32,887 nt of DNA, from contig JABJBD010000071.1 of the NCBI GenBank assembly GCA_018668795.1, positions 1 through 32,887 on the forward strand. The letters are read 5' to 3'. Position 1 is the first letter of the stretch, and each line of letters starts with the position of its first letter. Position numbers and translations under genes: made by a program. The notes beneath the pieces are model-generated. The model saw only the letters and a program-made list of their open reading frames with translations, was not told the origin of the DNA and searched no databases. The DNA comes from Candidatus Puniceispirillum sp. Its GTDB lineage: Bacteria; Pseudomonadota; Alphaproteobacteria; Puniceispirillales; Puniceispirillaceae. Of the stretch, positions 23,308-32,018 are shown in pieces.

Positions 23308-24117
23308 ATGTTAGCCATAATCAGGTCAGGTATTGCTGCTGCCAATAAAGAGATCAGTTTGATTTCCAACAATATTGCCAATGCAAGCACGAACGGATTC
23401 AAACGGTCTTCCGCCCAGTTTCAGGATATTTATGGCATTGCTGGCGAAAAACGCGCGGCAGCACAGGTTGGCATGGGCACAATTTTTGATTCTACACGCC
23501 GTAATCATGCGCAGGGTGCCTTCAAGACAAGTGGTAGTGAGCTTGATCTGGCGGTAGCTGGCGAGGGCATGTTCATTGTCGCCCCCCCGAATGCGGGAAA
23601 TGAGCTGCGCTATACGCGTGACGGATCGATGCGGCTTGATGAGGATGGCTTTATCGTCAATAACGAAGGTCATTTTCTGATTGGCCTTGATGGTGATCCG
23701 CTTCGCCTACCTTTGCGACGCTTTCCGGATGAAGGCGGTGCAGATGCGGCTGAAGAGCTTCTTACCTCGGTAACGATTGGCGTTGATGGTCAGATAAAGG
23801 CAACCTATGCGGGGGCTATGACACGCGGCAATGGGGCGGTCATCAATCGTGGGCGCATTGCTTTGGCGCGCTTTCAGAACGAGGCCGATCTGACCTCCAA
23901 GGGTAACGGCCAATTCATCATGAATGCCAAAACTGGTTTACCTGCGGTTGGGGCTGCCAGTCAGGGTAATTTTGGCGATGTTCTCAGCGGTAATCTTGAA
24001 GTGTCAAACGTGAAAATCAACGATGAACTGACCAGCATGATCCGGGCACAACAGGCCTATTCGGCCTCATCGCGGATGCTCCAGACCGACACTGATATCG
24101 TCAAGAGATTCCTCTAG
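23308..24117 (+). CDS. Flagellar basal-body rod/hook family protein (FlgE/FlgF/FlgG type, FlgF likely)
   Basis: 269-residue axial protein exported by the flagellar type III apparatus. The N-terminal coiled segment ISLISNNIANASTNGFKRS is the universal rod/hook signature, and the C-terminal GNLEVSNVKINDELTSMIRAQQAYSASSRM with LQTDTDIVKRFL is its partner helix. The central region has GMFIV and ELRYTRDGSMRLDEDGFIVN. The length suits FlgF or FlgG and is too short for a full hook FlgE. The FlgG start is different (usually MRAL...), so FlgF is favoured. GAGGGT precedes the ATG. It stands alone on the plus strand, convergent with the fliA operon; neighbouring rod genes are not in this window. Confidence 0.8.
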   Translation: MLAIIRSGIAAANKEISLISNNIANASTNGFKRSSAQFQDIYGIAGEKRAAAQVGMGTIFDSTRRNHAQGAFKTSGSELDLAVAGEGMFIVAPPNAGNELRYTRDGSMRLDEDGFIVNNEGHFLIGLDGDPLRLPLRRFPDEGGADAAEELLTSVTIGVDGQIKATYAGAMTRGNGAVINRGRIALARFQNEADLTSKGNGQFIMNAKTGLPAVGAASQGNFGDVLSGNLEVSNVKINDELTSMIRAQQAYSASSRMLQTDTDIVKRFL

Positions 24118-24134
24118 TCGCACGGTAATATAGC

Positions 24135-24587
24135 TTATTTCACAGGGATAGTGACCGATATATCGGTGATGGTGATGATGGCTTCGCTATCAATGCTCAA
24201 ATCGCCATCAATGCTCACAGCCAGCGCGGTTTCCAGCGTTAGAACCAGCTCCATTGGTCGGTTGCTGGCCTTGCTCATATGGCGGGTTAGCCGGTCAAAA
24301 TATGTATCTGATACGGATAATTCGGCTGTCATCAGCGGGCGATCAACGAATATATGTAATTGTCCACCACCCTTGCTGTCGGCCATGATTGTGTCTGGCG
24401 CATCGATAGGCTTGTCGTCAATCGGCCTGATAGTCACTGCGCATTGACCGCGCGCGATATTCTTCAAATTACAGTTAATTTTCAAAGCCCGTGCGGCGGC
24501 AAAACCATCTACTGATATATCGGCCATTTGAACCGACATATTGATCTGGTCGGTTTGATGCCAGATGGACTGTCTGGCGTCAGCCAC
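24135..24587 (-). CDS. Hypothetical protein downstream of fliA
   Basis: 150 residues, not recognised. It is rich in short beta-prone stretches (CAVTIRPIDD, GQLHIFVDRPLM, AELSVSD, ELVLTLETAL, AIITITDISVTI), has no signal peptide or membrane segment, and is mildly acidic. Translation begins with GTG at 24587, overlapping the fliA stop, so it is translationally coupled to the flagellar sigma factor. An internal ATG at 24539 is an alternative start. Being last in flhA-flhF-flhG-fliA suggests a motility role, but nothing more specific can be said. Confidence 0.65.
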   Translation of the reverse strand: MADARQSIWHQTDQINMSVQMADISVDGFAAARALKINCNLKNIARGQCAVTIRPIDDKPIDAPDTIMADSKGGGQLHIFVDRPLMTAELSVSDTYFDRLTRHMSKASNRPMELVLTLETALAVSIDGDLSIDSEAIITITDISVTIPVK

Positions 24588-25305
24588 TTATGGCTTCCTG
24601 TTGATTTATCTGTTCCATGAAACTGCGCAGGCGGGCGATAGCAGCCTTTTTGATTTGCGATACGCGGCCTGTGGTCACTTCCAGAATCTCGGCAATTTCA
24701 TATACATTCAGCTCTTCGACATAATAAAGCTGAATAACCAGCGCTTCACGCTCGGGCAGGGTGGTCAGCGCATCTTTCAGAACGTTGCGCAATTCACTGT
24801 CGCTTATATTGTCTTCTGGTGTGTTTTCATTCGACACAAACCAGATAGAAAATTCGTCATACACATTATCCAGAGATTGATGCACATTTGCCTGAAATGC
24901 TTGTTCCCATTCGCGCATTTCTTCCGGCGCGATGTCCAGATCACCAGCGACTTCATCAATCGATGGATCACGCCCCAGCTTCTGCCGCAGAATTGATTCG
25001 GATTGACGTGCCTTTTTTTGCATCTGAATCGTCGTGCGGCACAGATTTGAATTTTTACGCAGATGATCGACAATACTGCCGCGAATACGGATGCTGGCAT
25101 AGGAGCTAAAGGTTGCGCCTTCCTGCACCGAATAATTCTGGGCGGCCATGACCAGCCCGTAATATCCAATCTGAACCAAATCCTCGATTTCGGCAGAGGC
25201 GTGTACCCGGCCATGAATATGCCATGCGATCTGGCGTACCAGTTCCATATGATCGCTGATCAGGCCTTCAACATCGGGTTTTTGTTCCGCGTAACCGGAT
25301 TTCAT
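24580..25305 (-). CDS. fliA: Flagellar sigma factor FliA (sigma-28)
   Basis: 241-residue group 3 sigma factor that directs late flagellar and chemotaxis promoters. Region 2 is clear (RQIAWHIHGRVHASAEIEDLVQIGYYGLVMAA, with FSSYASIRIRGSIVDHLR as region 2.3/2.4). Region 3 reads LRQKLGRDPSIDEVAGDL. Region 4 has LPEREALVIQLYYVEELNVYEIAEILEVTTGRVSQIKKAAI. It starts three bases after flhG on the same strand, as in the polar flagellar flhA-flhF-flhG-fliA cluster of gammaproteobacteria. Its level is likely set by the sigma-54 promoter upstream of flhA; the anti-sigma factor FlgM is not visible here. Confidence 0.95.
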   Translation of the reverse strand: MKSGYAEQKPDVEGLISDHMELVRQIAWHIHGRVHASAEIEDLVQIGYYGLVMAAQNYSVQEGATFSSYASIRIRGSIVDHLRKNSNLCRTTIQMQKKARQSESILRQKLGRDPSIDEVAGDLDIAPEEMREWEQAFQANVHQSLDNVYDEFSIWFVSNENTPEDNISDSELRNVLKDALTTLPEREALVIQLYYVEELNVYEIAEILEVTTGRVSQIKKAAIARLRSFMEQINQQEAISG

Positions 25306-25308
25306 GGG

Positions 25309-26106
25309 TTATGCTCCTGCCATGCTTGGCATTTTGTTAAAATAACGAATGCCGTTGGCTTGGTTCGGGGTGGCATCCATAACGGCTTTTGACAGGCTTT
25401 GCAAAGCCAGGTTTTCGGGTAAATTCTTATCGCCAAGGCTGATCGGACGGCGCTCGACGATTGATTTTCTGATCCGGTTTGACAACGGTAAATACCCAGC
25501 TAACTCTAACTTTACATCCAGAAAACGGTACACGATATTTTGGAATTTGGCAAAATGTGCTTGCGCCTGGCCTTTGCCAGTCACCATATTCACGACAATT
25601 GAAAATCGTTCCACGCCAGCTTCCAGATTGGCTGCCTTGATTAATGAATAGGCGTCAAGAAAGCTGGTCGGCTCGCCAACCAGAACCACGACAACACGGT
25701 CGGCCGCCGCCACAAAGGCAATGGAATTATCCGATGCACCCGCTGGCACATCAGCAACAAGAACATCAGGCTTTGGTTCCAGATTATCCATCAAGCGGAT
25801 TGTTTCATACCGTGTTTTCTTGTCCAGATTCAGCATGTCCAAAAGGCCGCTTCCCCCCGACAGAAAATTCATGCCCAAAGGCCCTGAACAGACTGTGTCG
25901 GCTAAGGGAACCTTGCCGCTTATCGCGTCACTGATATAATTCTGTGGATTTACGCCTAACAGGATATGGGCATTCGCCATCCCAAAATCGGCGTCCAGCA
26001 AGGTAACCTTTTTGCCCATACGCGACAGGGTAAGACTGAGATTGACAGCGATATTGGTTTTACCAACGCCGCCTTTACCACTTGCTACTGCAATTGAAGA
26101 TGCCAT
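25309..26106 (-). CDS. flhG: Flagellar number regulator FlhG (MinD-like ATPase)
   Basis: 265-residue ParA/MinD-type ATPase (also called FleN or YlxH) that limits flagellar number, usually by acting on FlhF and the flagellar master regulator. The deviant Walker A KGGVGKT with signature lysine, LLDADFGMANAHILLG (switch I), and VADVPAGASD (Walker B/switch II) are intact. FlhG proteins normally carry an N-terminal activator helix (DQAxxLR) that stimulates the FlhF GTPase. Here the ATPase core begins at residue 2, and neither the chosen start nor the extension to 26148 (MRTTLFFLSRSDPD) has it. GGAG upstream supports the start at 26106. It sits between flhF and fliA. Confidence 0.9.
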   Translation of the reverse strand: MASSIAVASGKGGVGKTNIAVNLSLTLSRMGKKVTLLDADFGMANAHILLGVNPQNYISDAISGKVPLADTVCSGPLGMNFLSGGSGLLDMLNLDKKTRYETIRLMDNLEPKPDVLVADVPAGASDNSIAFVAAADRVVVVLVGEPTSFLDAYSLIKAANLEAGVERFSIVVNMVTGKGQAQAHFAKFQNIVYRFLDVKLELAGYLPLSNRIRKSIVERRPISLGDKNLPENLALQSLSKAVMDATPNQANGIRYFNKMPSMAGA

Positions 26107-26178
26107 GTCTGGATCACTCCGGCTTAGAAAAAACAAAGTTGTCCGCATTGGACAAACGTAAACATATCAGCGCGTTCA

Positions 26179-27327
26179 TTAGCAGTTCTCTTTTAAATAT
26201 TGCGCTAATATTGCCTCGGTAGCAATGGCAATTCCGCCAACAATGGACTTTGTCCCTGTCAACAGCCCAATGCCATTGCCATGCGTTAACAGGCTGCACA
26301 ACTCAGGTGGTGTTGCCTCACATTCGTCAAGTTTGGTCAAAGCAATTGTTGGAGACAGCTGTTTATACAGATTGCATTGATGCCCGATCATAACACTGCT
26401 ACTCCCCCCCGGAATGGCCTGTACAACGGCAACGCGTGCTGGATCCAGCGCGGCTGTCGCCTTGCGGATTGCGGCCACTGCCTGATCGGGCTGGGCCGAC
26501 ACATCCATAATCATACGGCGGCTTGTTTCCTTTACCCGTAGTGACAGTTCGGCAAGCGGGAAATCTACCGATGGCATATTCATCAAACGTGCGTGATCCT
26601 TGATTGTCTCACCAGCCACCCTTTCGGATGTCACTGTGCCAAGGATCATATTATTGGCAATGCCGGTTTCCTTACAATGCGCTGCGATCTTGGTAGCCAG
26701 AGTTGTTTTTCCGCTACCGCTTGACCCAACCACACAGATCAGACGCGCTTCAAACAGGTCTTCGGTATGCGGGCGTACTAGCTGGCGTGCCAGTTCATGC
26801 ATAAAGCTAAGTCGTGCCTTTTCATAAGATTGGCCTTCAAAAGCATGCTGTAGTTCGCTGACAACCTCCGGTGTAAATCCAGCCTGACGTAGCTTGATCG
26901 TAGTGCTATGTCCCAGCTTTTCGCTCAACCCATTTTCATCGGTAATCATCATCCCTGTCATCATTGATTTCAGGATTGCCATATCCTTTCGCATTGACGC
27001 CATGTCAGATGGTGTTGATGTAGGCTCGCTTTGGCTTTTTGCTAAGGCTTTCAGGGCAAAATCAGCAGTTATGCCTTCATCTTCTAGCGTGCCCTCAACA
27101 TGTTCTTGAATCAGTTTCTGATCGAACAATTCGGTAAAAGCGGGCGCTTTCTTTGGCGCCTTAGATGGCCTGACCTTGACACGGTGCGCCGCGTCATTCG
27201 TCGCGACCATTTCGATCTTGCCGTTTCGATTTGCCGTTTCCAGGATCAAAGCATCATCACCCAGCTTTTGGAAAATTTCATCCATTGCGGCTGCGGTATC
27301 TGCTGCTGATACGGTTATGGTTGCCAT
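26179..27327 (-). CDS. flhF: Flagellar SRP-type GTPase FlhF, with degenerate catalytic motifs
   Basis: 382 residues: a basic linker-like N-terminal B domain, an N domain, and an SRP-GTPase G domain. FlhF places the flagellum at the pole. The P-loop GSSGSGKTT (201-209) and specificity motif TKLDE (331-335) are conserved. Two catalytic elements are not: the G2 DTYR box reads TSER (233-236) and the G3 DTAG box reads DVSA (275-278). GTP binding is therefore expected, but hydrolysis or dimer activation looks impaired. This fits the loss of the FlhG activator helix in the next gene. The operon context (flhA upstream, flhG and fliA downstream) supports the FlhF call strongly. Confidence 0.88.
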   Translation of the reverse strand: MATITVSAADTAAAMDEIFQKLGDDALILETANRNGKIEMVATNDAAHRVKVRPSKAPKKAPAFTELFDQKLIQEHVEGTLEDEGITADFALKALAKSQSEPTSTPSDMASMRKDMAILKSMMTGMMITDENGLSEKLGHSTTIKLRQAGFTPEVVSELQHAFEGQSYEKARLSFMHELARQLVRPHTEDLFEARLICVVGSSGSGKTTLATKIAAHCKETGIANNMILGTVTSERVAGETIKDHARLMNMPSVDFPLAELSLRVKETSRRMIMDVSAQPDQAVAAIRKATAALDPARVAVVQAIPGGSSSVMIGHQCNLYKQLSPTIALTKLDECEATPPELCSLLTHGNGIGLLTGTKSIVGGIAIATEAILAQYLKENC

Positions 27328-27375
27328 TATTTTATCCTTTCATAGTCAAATCTATTGAGGCCAAAGCCCACTTTG

Positions 27376-29478
27376 TTATTCGCTGGCTTCGCCACTGACG
27401 GTCGCAACGACTTCAATTTTTCTTGATTCAGGTAGTTCAGTGAAGGCAAGTACAACCATATCGTCGATATGCTGACGAACGATCGCTGAAAATTCTCGAC
27501 GGATCGCAGGTGACACAACGATCACTGCTTGTTTATCTTGTGACGCCAATGTCTCATTAGCGGCTGAAATTCTTTGCAATAGTTGCTGGGCAAGGCTGTT
27601 ATCAAGCACCAACCCTTGATCGCCACTCTGACGTGCCATTGAAATCAGCATATGTTCCAGATCGGAATTTAGCGTGATCACGGGCAAAGGCTGGTTCAAC
27701 GGTGCGACCTGCTGGATCAGTAATCCGGCAAGGGCAGGGCGTAATGCCTCGGCCATATCGGCAGTTGACAGATTGCGTGCTGCCAAGCCTGACATATTCT
27801 CCAGAATACCGCGCAGATCACTGATTGGAACACGCTCTTCAAGCAAGGTGCGCAAAATCCCTGTCAAAGTATGAAGGGGCACCAGCTTGGGCACAACTGA
27901 CTCAACAAGACTTGGTGAGGTTTGTCCCAAATTATCAAGCAGGCCTTGTACATCGTCTTGGCCGATAAGCTGACCAGCATATTTATAAAGTATCTGGCTT
28001 AGATGCGTTGACAGAACTGACTCAGGGGCAACAACAACATAACCTTTGGCTTCGGCTTCGGTCTGTTGCTGGCTGGTAATCCAGATAGCATCCATGCCGA
28101 ATGATGGATCTTTAACCTCGATACCATCGATTTTGATATTCACATTATCACCCGGAATGGCCAGTTTACGATCAGGGAAAACCTGATCTTCGCCAACGAT
28201 TGTAGGGCCAATGCGGATACGATAGGTATTGGCTGGCAAGCTCATATCATCACGGATACGAACCGCCGGAACAATAAAGCCAAGTGCCTTTGATACTTGC
28301 CGGCGAATACCTGTAATCCGGTTGGTTAGAGGGCCACCTGTATCTTCTTCGACCATTTCGACAAGCCCGTAACCAAGTTGAATTGATACCGGCGCATTAT
28401 CTGCAATTTCGTCAAGTTCGATCAGATCTGGTGACGTGGTGGCTTCTTCCTGTTCGGCCAATTCTTCAGCTTCGCCATCTTCAAGAGCTTGACGTTCCTT
28501 TACATAGGACCAATAGCCAGCTCCCGCGGCAATCAGGGCCGCACCGATAAATAACAGATTTGGCATGCCTGGCACAAAACCGATCAGCATCAATACTCCG
28601 GAAACAGGCGCCCATGCGCGTGACAGGCTAATCTGGTTGCCAATATGTGCAGCCATATCCTGAGTTGATGAAACACGGGTTACGATGATCGCTGTGGCGA
28701 TGGCCAGAAGCAAAGACGGTATCTGGGCAACTAGGCCGTCACCGATTGATAATAAAATATAGTTTTCGGCAGCAATGCTCACTGACAGATCATGTTGTGA
28801 AATGCCGATAATCAGACCGCCAACAATATTGATAATCAGGATCAGGATCGACGCCACCGCGTCACCTTTTACAAATTTTGACGCACCATCCATGGCACCG
28901 TAAAAATCGGCCTCGCTGGCAATCTCTTCGCGCCGGTCGCGCGCCTCGTCATTGGTCAGCACACCAGCATTCAGATCGGCATCAATCGCCATCTGCTTGC
29001 CAGGCATCGCATCAAGGGTAAAACGTGCTGAAACTTCTGAAACACGCCCCGCACCCTTGGTAATAACAACAAGGTTAATAATAATAAGAATAATAAATAC
29101 GAAAATACCGACAGCATAATTGCCAGAGATAACAAACTCGCCAAATGCCTTGATGACCTGACCCGCAGCGTCACCGCCTGTATGCCCTTCACTAAGTACA
29201 ATCCGTGTCGAAGCAACGTTCAGACCAAGCCGCAGGATTGTGGCGATCAGAAGCAGGCTGGGAAAACTTGAAAAATCTAATGGCCGTAGTGCATTCATCG
29301 CGACCATCAGGATCAAAAGAGACATTAGAATATTAAAGACAAAAAACGTATCAAGCAGGAACACCGGCAACGGCAGAACCATCATCGAAATCAGCACCAG
29401 AATACCGACAGGTAAAATGCCAGTCGTTACCAGCGCCTTTGGATCGGTGATACCAAATCGTGCAAGTGTCATTTCCAT
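27376..29478 (-). CDS. flhA: Flagellar type III export gate protein FlhA
   Basis: 700 residues, full length. The N-terminal half has about eight membrane helices (VTTGILPVGILVLISMMVLP onward). The cytoplasmic FHIPEP signature is readable as RVSEVSARFTLDAMPGKQMA then DADLNAG. A linker rich in acid residues (EDGEAEELAEQEEATT) leads to the large cytoplasmic domain that docks export chaperones. FlhA uses the proton gradient to move rod, hook and filament subunits through the basal body. It is the first gene of the operon with flhF, flhG and fliA, and a perfect sigma-54 promoter lies 168 bases upstream. FlhB is not in the window. Confidence 0.96.
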   Translation of the reverse strand: MEMTLARFGITDPKALVTTGILPVGILVLISMMVLPLPVFLLDTFFVFNILMSLLILMVAMNALRPLDFSSFPSLLLIATILRLGLNVASTRIVLSEGHTGGDAAGQVIKAFGEFVISGNYAVGIFVFIILIIINLVVITKGAGRVSEVSARFTLDAMPGKQMAIDADLNAGVLTNDEARDRREEIASEADFYGAMDGASKFVKGDAVASILILIINIVGGLIIGISQHDLSVSIAAENYILLSIGDGLVAQIPSLLLAIATAIIVTRVSSTQDMAAHIGNQISLSRAWAPVSGVLMLIGFVPGMPNLLFIGAALIAAGAGYWSYVKERQALEDGEAEELAEQEEATTSPDLIELDEIADNAPVSIQLGYGLVEMVEEDTGGPLTNRITGIRRQVSKALGFIVPAVRIRDDMSLPANTYRIRIGPTIVGEDQVFPDRKLAIPGDNVNIKIDGIEVKDPSFGMDAIWITSQQQTEAEAKGYVVVAPESVLSTHLSQILYKYAGQLIGQDDVQGLLDNLGQTSPSLVESVVPKLVPLHTLTGILRTLLEERVPISDLRGILENMSGLAARNLSTADMAEALRPALAGLLIQQVAPLNQPLPVITLNSDLEHMLISMARQSGDQGLVLDNSLAQQLLQRISAANETLASQDKQAVIVVSPAIRREFSAIVRQHIDDMVVLAFTELPESRKIEVVATVSGEASE

Positions 29479-29645
29479 GACGCATACCCTCTGTCATTAT
29501 ATTGAACAGCATGATGCCCATACCCCAGAACACTACCTCGGATATGTGTTGTTATATGTTTGCTAACAAATTGAATATACATGCTTTTATGCCTTTAAAC
29601 TTATATGTTGCAGCCAGATAATCTGATTGCACCTGCGTATAGAAA

Positions 29646-29661
29646 GGCAATAAACGTGCCA
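29646..29661 (-). promoter_or_regulatory. Sigma-54 promoter for the flhA operon
   Basis: Read leftward, TGGCACGTTTATTGCC matches the RpoN consensus TGGCACG-N4-TTGC exactly, with -24 GG and -12 GC correctly spaced. It points to flhA-flhF-flhG-fliA, with transcription starting near 29635 and a leader of ~155 bases. An RpoN-dependent enhancer-binding activator of the FleQ/FlrC type is implied. Confidence 0.9.
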
Positions 29662-29721
29662 GAACGAAAAAAATTGGCGTTTTTGGTAAGAAAACCCTGA
29701 AAATCGAACAAATAAAATGAG

Positions 29722-29737
29722 TGGCACGGATAATGCA
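29722..29737 (+). promoter_or_regulatory. Sigma-54 promoter for flgP-flgT-LysM-flgA
   Basis: TGGCACGGATAATGCA matches the sigma-54 consensus at every invariant position, with one change (A for T) in the -12 TTGC. The expected start of transcription is near 29748, about 30 bases before the flgP ATG at 29779. It is divergent from the flhA promoter ~60 bases away, so one activator could serve both. Confidence 0.88.
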
Positions 29738-29778
29738 TAGCCGATGTGTATCAAATTTATGAAGAATGGAACGGACCC

Positions 29779-30318
29779 ATGCAAAAAACTCCCAAGCGGA
29801 ATACCTTAGTTACCTTTGCAGCTTTAGCGGCGGCATCAATAGCGGTTTCTGGCTGTCAGCTTGCCGATAGCCTTGGCGGCTCGTCGGCAATGTCCACAAG
29901 CGGCACAGGCGCATCATTGCTTGAGCAAAGTCAGGCCGCATCATTGGCATCAGTCGCCGAGGTGTTTGACGCTGGCGCAGATGAAATCCCAACATTAACA
30001 GCTGTAGGCTATGCTGTTGTGTCATCTCAGCCAGGACGCTCAGATGCGCAAAAGCGGTTGATGGCAATTCGCTCGGCACGAATGGCGGCGATGCGTGATC
30101 TTGCTGAACAAATTCACGGCTTGCAGGTAGATAGTTCGACAACGGTGATCGATCTGATGGTGCAAAACGACACGTTCCGTGGCGTGGTTTCAGGCACAAT
30201 TCGTGGCGCACGCACTGTTCGCATTAACCCGACTGGCTCGGATACATATGAAATCGTGCTGGAAATTGACCGCGATATGATTGCCCATCTTATGGGAACT
30301 GCACGAAACTATGGCTAG
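29779..30318 (+). CDS. flgP: FlgP-like LPP20-family flagellar lipoprotein
   Basis: 179-residue lipoprotein with a signal peptide ending in lipobox VSGC, so Cys26 is acylated. The mature region carries the LPP20/FlgP domain: LTAVGYAVVSSQPGRSDAQKRLMAIRSARMAAMRDLAEQIHGL, then SGTIRGARTVRI and YEIVLEIDRDM. In Vibrio and Campylobacter, FlgP forms outer-membrane-associated disks that stabilise the basal body. The ATG at 29779 is chosen over a TTG at 29746 because that one would lie upstream of the predicted transcription start. It is first in an operon with flgT, a LysM gene and flgA under a sigma-54 promoter, which strengthens the assignment. Confidence 0.83.
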   Translation: MQKTPKRNTLVTFAALAAASIAVSGCQLADSLGGSSAMSTSGTGASLLEQSQAASLASVAEVFDAGADEIPTLTAVGYAVVSSQPGRSDAQKRLMAIRSARMAAMRDLAEQIHGLQVDSSTTVIDLMVQNDTFRGVVSGTIRGARTVRINPTGSDTYEIVLEIDRDMIAHLMGTARNYG

Positions 30319-30380
30319 GGCTGTCCCTTATAAATGCCAATATGTGTGGTGCTTCTAACCTTGGGGTGTAAAGCAGAACA

Positions 30381-31568
30381 ATGAAAAAAGATGGTCTTTC
30401 CATTATCCCGTTCTCCCTGCCAAGCTGGCGTGCGCTGATACTATCAGTGCTGCCGGTTTGGTTTGTTTTGCTGTGCACTATATTCATATCAACAGCCATG
30501 AGTGCTGAAGGCTTTCGGTTTGCCGAGGCTACTGGACGCGCTGTCATCATGCATGAAGCGGCAACTGATGAAGCCCGCATGATTGCGCTTGAAGATGCGC
30601 TTTATCAGGTTGCGTTGCAGGGCGGTGCCGAGGTGAACGGATTTTCGGCGGTAACGACGGATACAACCTTGAGCGATCATTTCGTTGTACGTCCGTCTAG
30701 CCGCATTCTTGATTATACCATTACCAATGAAATTGTTGATGATGACCATTACATGGTTACTGTACGGGCGGCAGTTGGCGCATTGCCAAAAGCCGAATGT
30801 GCGACACCGCGTCATCATAATGTAACGGTTTTTGCCCCATCCATTTATGTTGGGCCAACAGTACCAGCATGGTTGGCACCGATTGCCAGATCCAGCCTTA
30901 CCGAAATGCTCATGCAGATGGAACGGCACCCCAATCTTATGACGCGTCGGGCGATCACAACCAAACTTGATGTTGCTGCTTTGGCGCGGGCGAATGATGC
31001 GTTTGACTACAAGGCTTTGACCGAGGGGCGGGTACGGGTTGAGACAGGTGATTTTGCTTTTGTCCCCGAAATTTCATTTAATGCCCGAAAAATAGGCGGT
31101 TTATTGCTTAATGAAATGTTGCTTGATGTCACCATCACAATGCATGTTACCGATGGGGTGTCCTACGCGCCAGTCCTTGACCACAGCGCAACAGCGACGA
31201 TCAAGCTGAGTGATATTACACCATCCCAAACATTCAATGTCCTGTCCCGCAGTAAGCGCAAGGACATCACTGCACAAATTTTAGGCATAATGCCTAATTT
31301 CATCAGTGGATTAACGAAAAAACTGACCTGCCGCCCGCTTATCAGCACCCTTACATTAGCTAATGGTGTTTTAACGGTACCCCTTGGCAAAACCCATGGT
31401 GTAGGCCAAAATTCACTAGCAGTGACCAGTGGAACAGATACCCTTTGGACCATTTTACGTGTGTCAAAAGCAGACGCACGAACGGTTGTCCTTGAGCCCT
31501 TAAACCCGGCACGTGATAAGAACATGCTTCAGGGCGCAAAGGTTGAATTTATGGAGTTAACGCAATGA
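30381..31568 (+). CDS. flgT: FlgT-like flagellar H/T-ring assembly protein
   Basis: 395 residues. A signal sequence (ALILSVLPVWFVLLCTIFIS) ends near residue 41, before AEGFRFAEATGRAVI. The next ~90 residues match the FlgT N-domain, with ATDEARMIALEDALYQVALQGGAEVNG and ITNEIVDDDHYMVTVRAAV. The middle domain and a C-terminal beta domain follow, as in the three-domain Vibrio FlgT. FlgT forms the periplasmic H ring and helps recruit MotXY and FlgP. Partner genes MotX and MotY are not here. It follows flgP by 62 bases and overlaps the next gene by four (ATGA). Similarity is clear by pattern, though overall divergence is high. Confidence 0.75.
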   Translation: MKKDGLSIIPFSLPSWRALILSVLPVWFVLLCTIFISTAMSAEGFRFAEATGRAVIMHEAATDEARMIALEDALYQVALQGGAEVNGFSAVTTDTTLSDHFVVRPSSRILDYTITNEIVDDDHYMVTVRAAVGALPKAECATPRHHNVTVFAPSIYVGPTVPAWLAPIARSSLTEMLMQMERHPNLMTRRAITTKLDVAALARANDAFDYKALTEGRVRVETGDFAFVPEISFNARKIGGLLLNEMLLDVTITMHVTDGVSYAPVLDHSATATIKLSDITPSQTFNVLSRSKRKDITAQILGIMPNFISGLTKKLTCRPLISTLTLANGVLTVPLGKTHGVGQNSLAVTSGTDTLWTILRVSKADARTVVLEPLNPARDKNMLQGAKVEFMELTQ

Positions 31569-32008
31569 TTACACGCACTATTTTTACAATCAGCTTACTG
31601 GCTGGATTAACTGTTCCGACGCTTGCTGTCGCCCAATCGCAACCGATTGTCGTCCTTGAATATCCAAATCAGTCAGCATCGGGCAACGTGGATAGTAATA
31701 ATCCATTTGTGATCGATGCAAACTATACTGCCAAGCATAAAGTTATGCAGAATGAGACACTTAGTCATGTCATTGACAAGCATTATGCCAATAGTGGGTT
31801 GAATTTGAAATTCATCGAAATGGCTATTGTTGCTGCCAACCGAAAGGCCTTTGTGCGGGGTAACCCTAATTTTCTTTACGCTGACAAAACATTACATCTG
31901 CCATCATTGAATGAAATTCGCGATATGATTCTGGGCAAGAACAAGGCCAATGCAGGCAGTGGCGGGGGGAGTTCACAAAGTGATCAGATCTATTTCATCG
32001 GGGGCTAA
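31565..32008 (+). CDS. Exported LysM / FimV-core-like protein
   Basis: 147 residues. There is a signal peptide (MITRTIFTISLLAGL, cleaved near AVAQ) and one LysM-like unit (HKVMQNETLSHVIDKHYANSG). It continues into MAIVAANRKAFVRGNPNFLYADKTLHLP, which resembles the FimV core motif (ANPxAFxxGNxNxLxxGxxLxIP). FimV and HubP are polar landmark proteins binding peptidoglycan, and polar flagella depend on them in several gammaproteobacteria. Here the protein is small, ends in a glycine/serine-rich tail, and is encoded between flgT and flgA, so a flagellar ring or pole role is likely. It occupies a slot where I would have expected FlgO, but is not FlgO-like. Confidence 0.7.
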   Translation: MITRTIFTISLLAGLTVPTLAVAQSQPIVVLEYPNQSASGNVDSNNPFVIDANYTAKHKVMQNETLSHVIDKHYANSGLNLKFIEMAIVAANRKAFVRGNPNFLYADKTLHLPSLNEIRDMILGKNKANAGSGGGSSQSDQIYFIGG

Positions 32009-32018
32009 TCCTGCTTGC

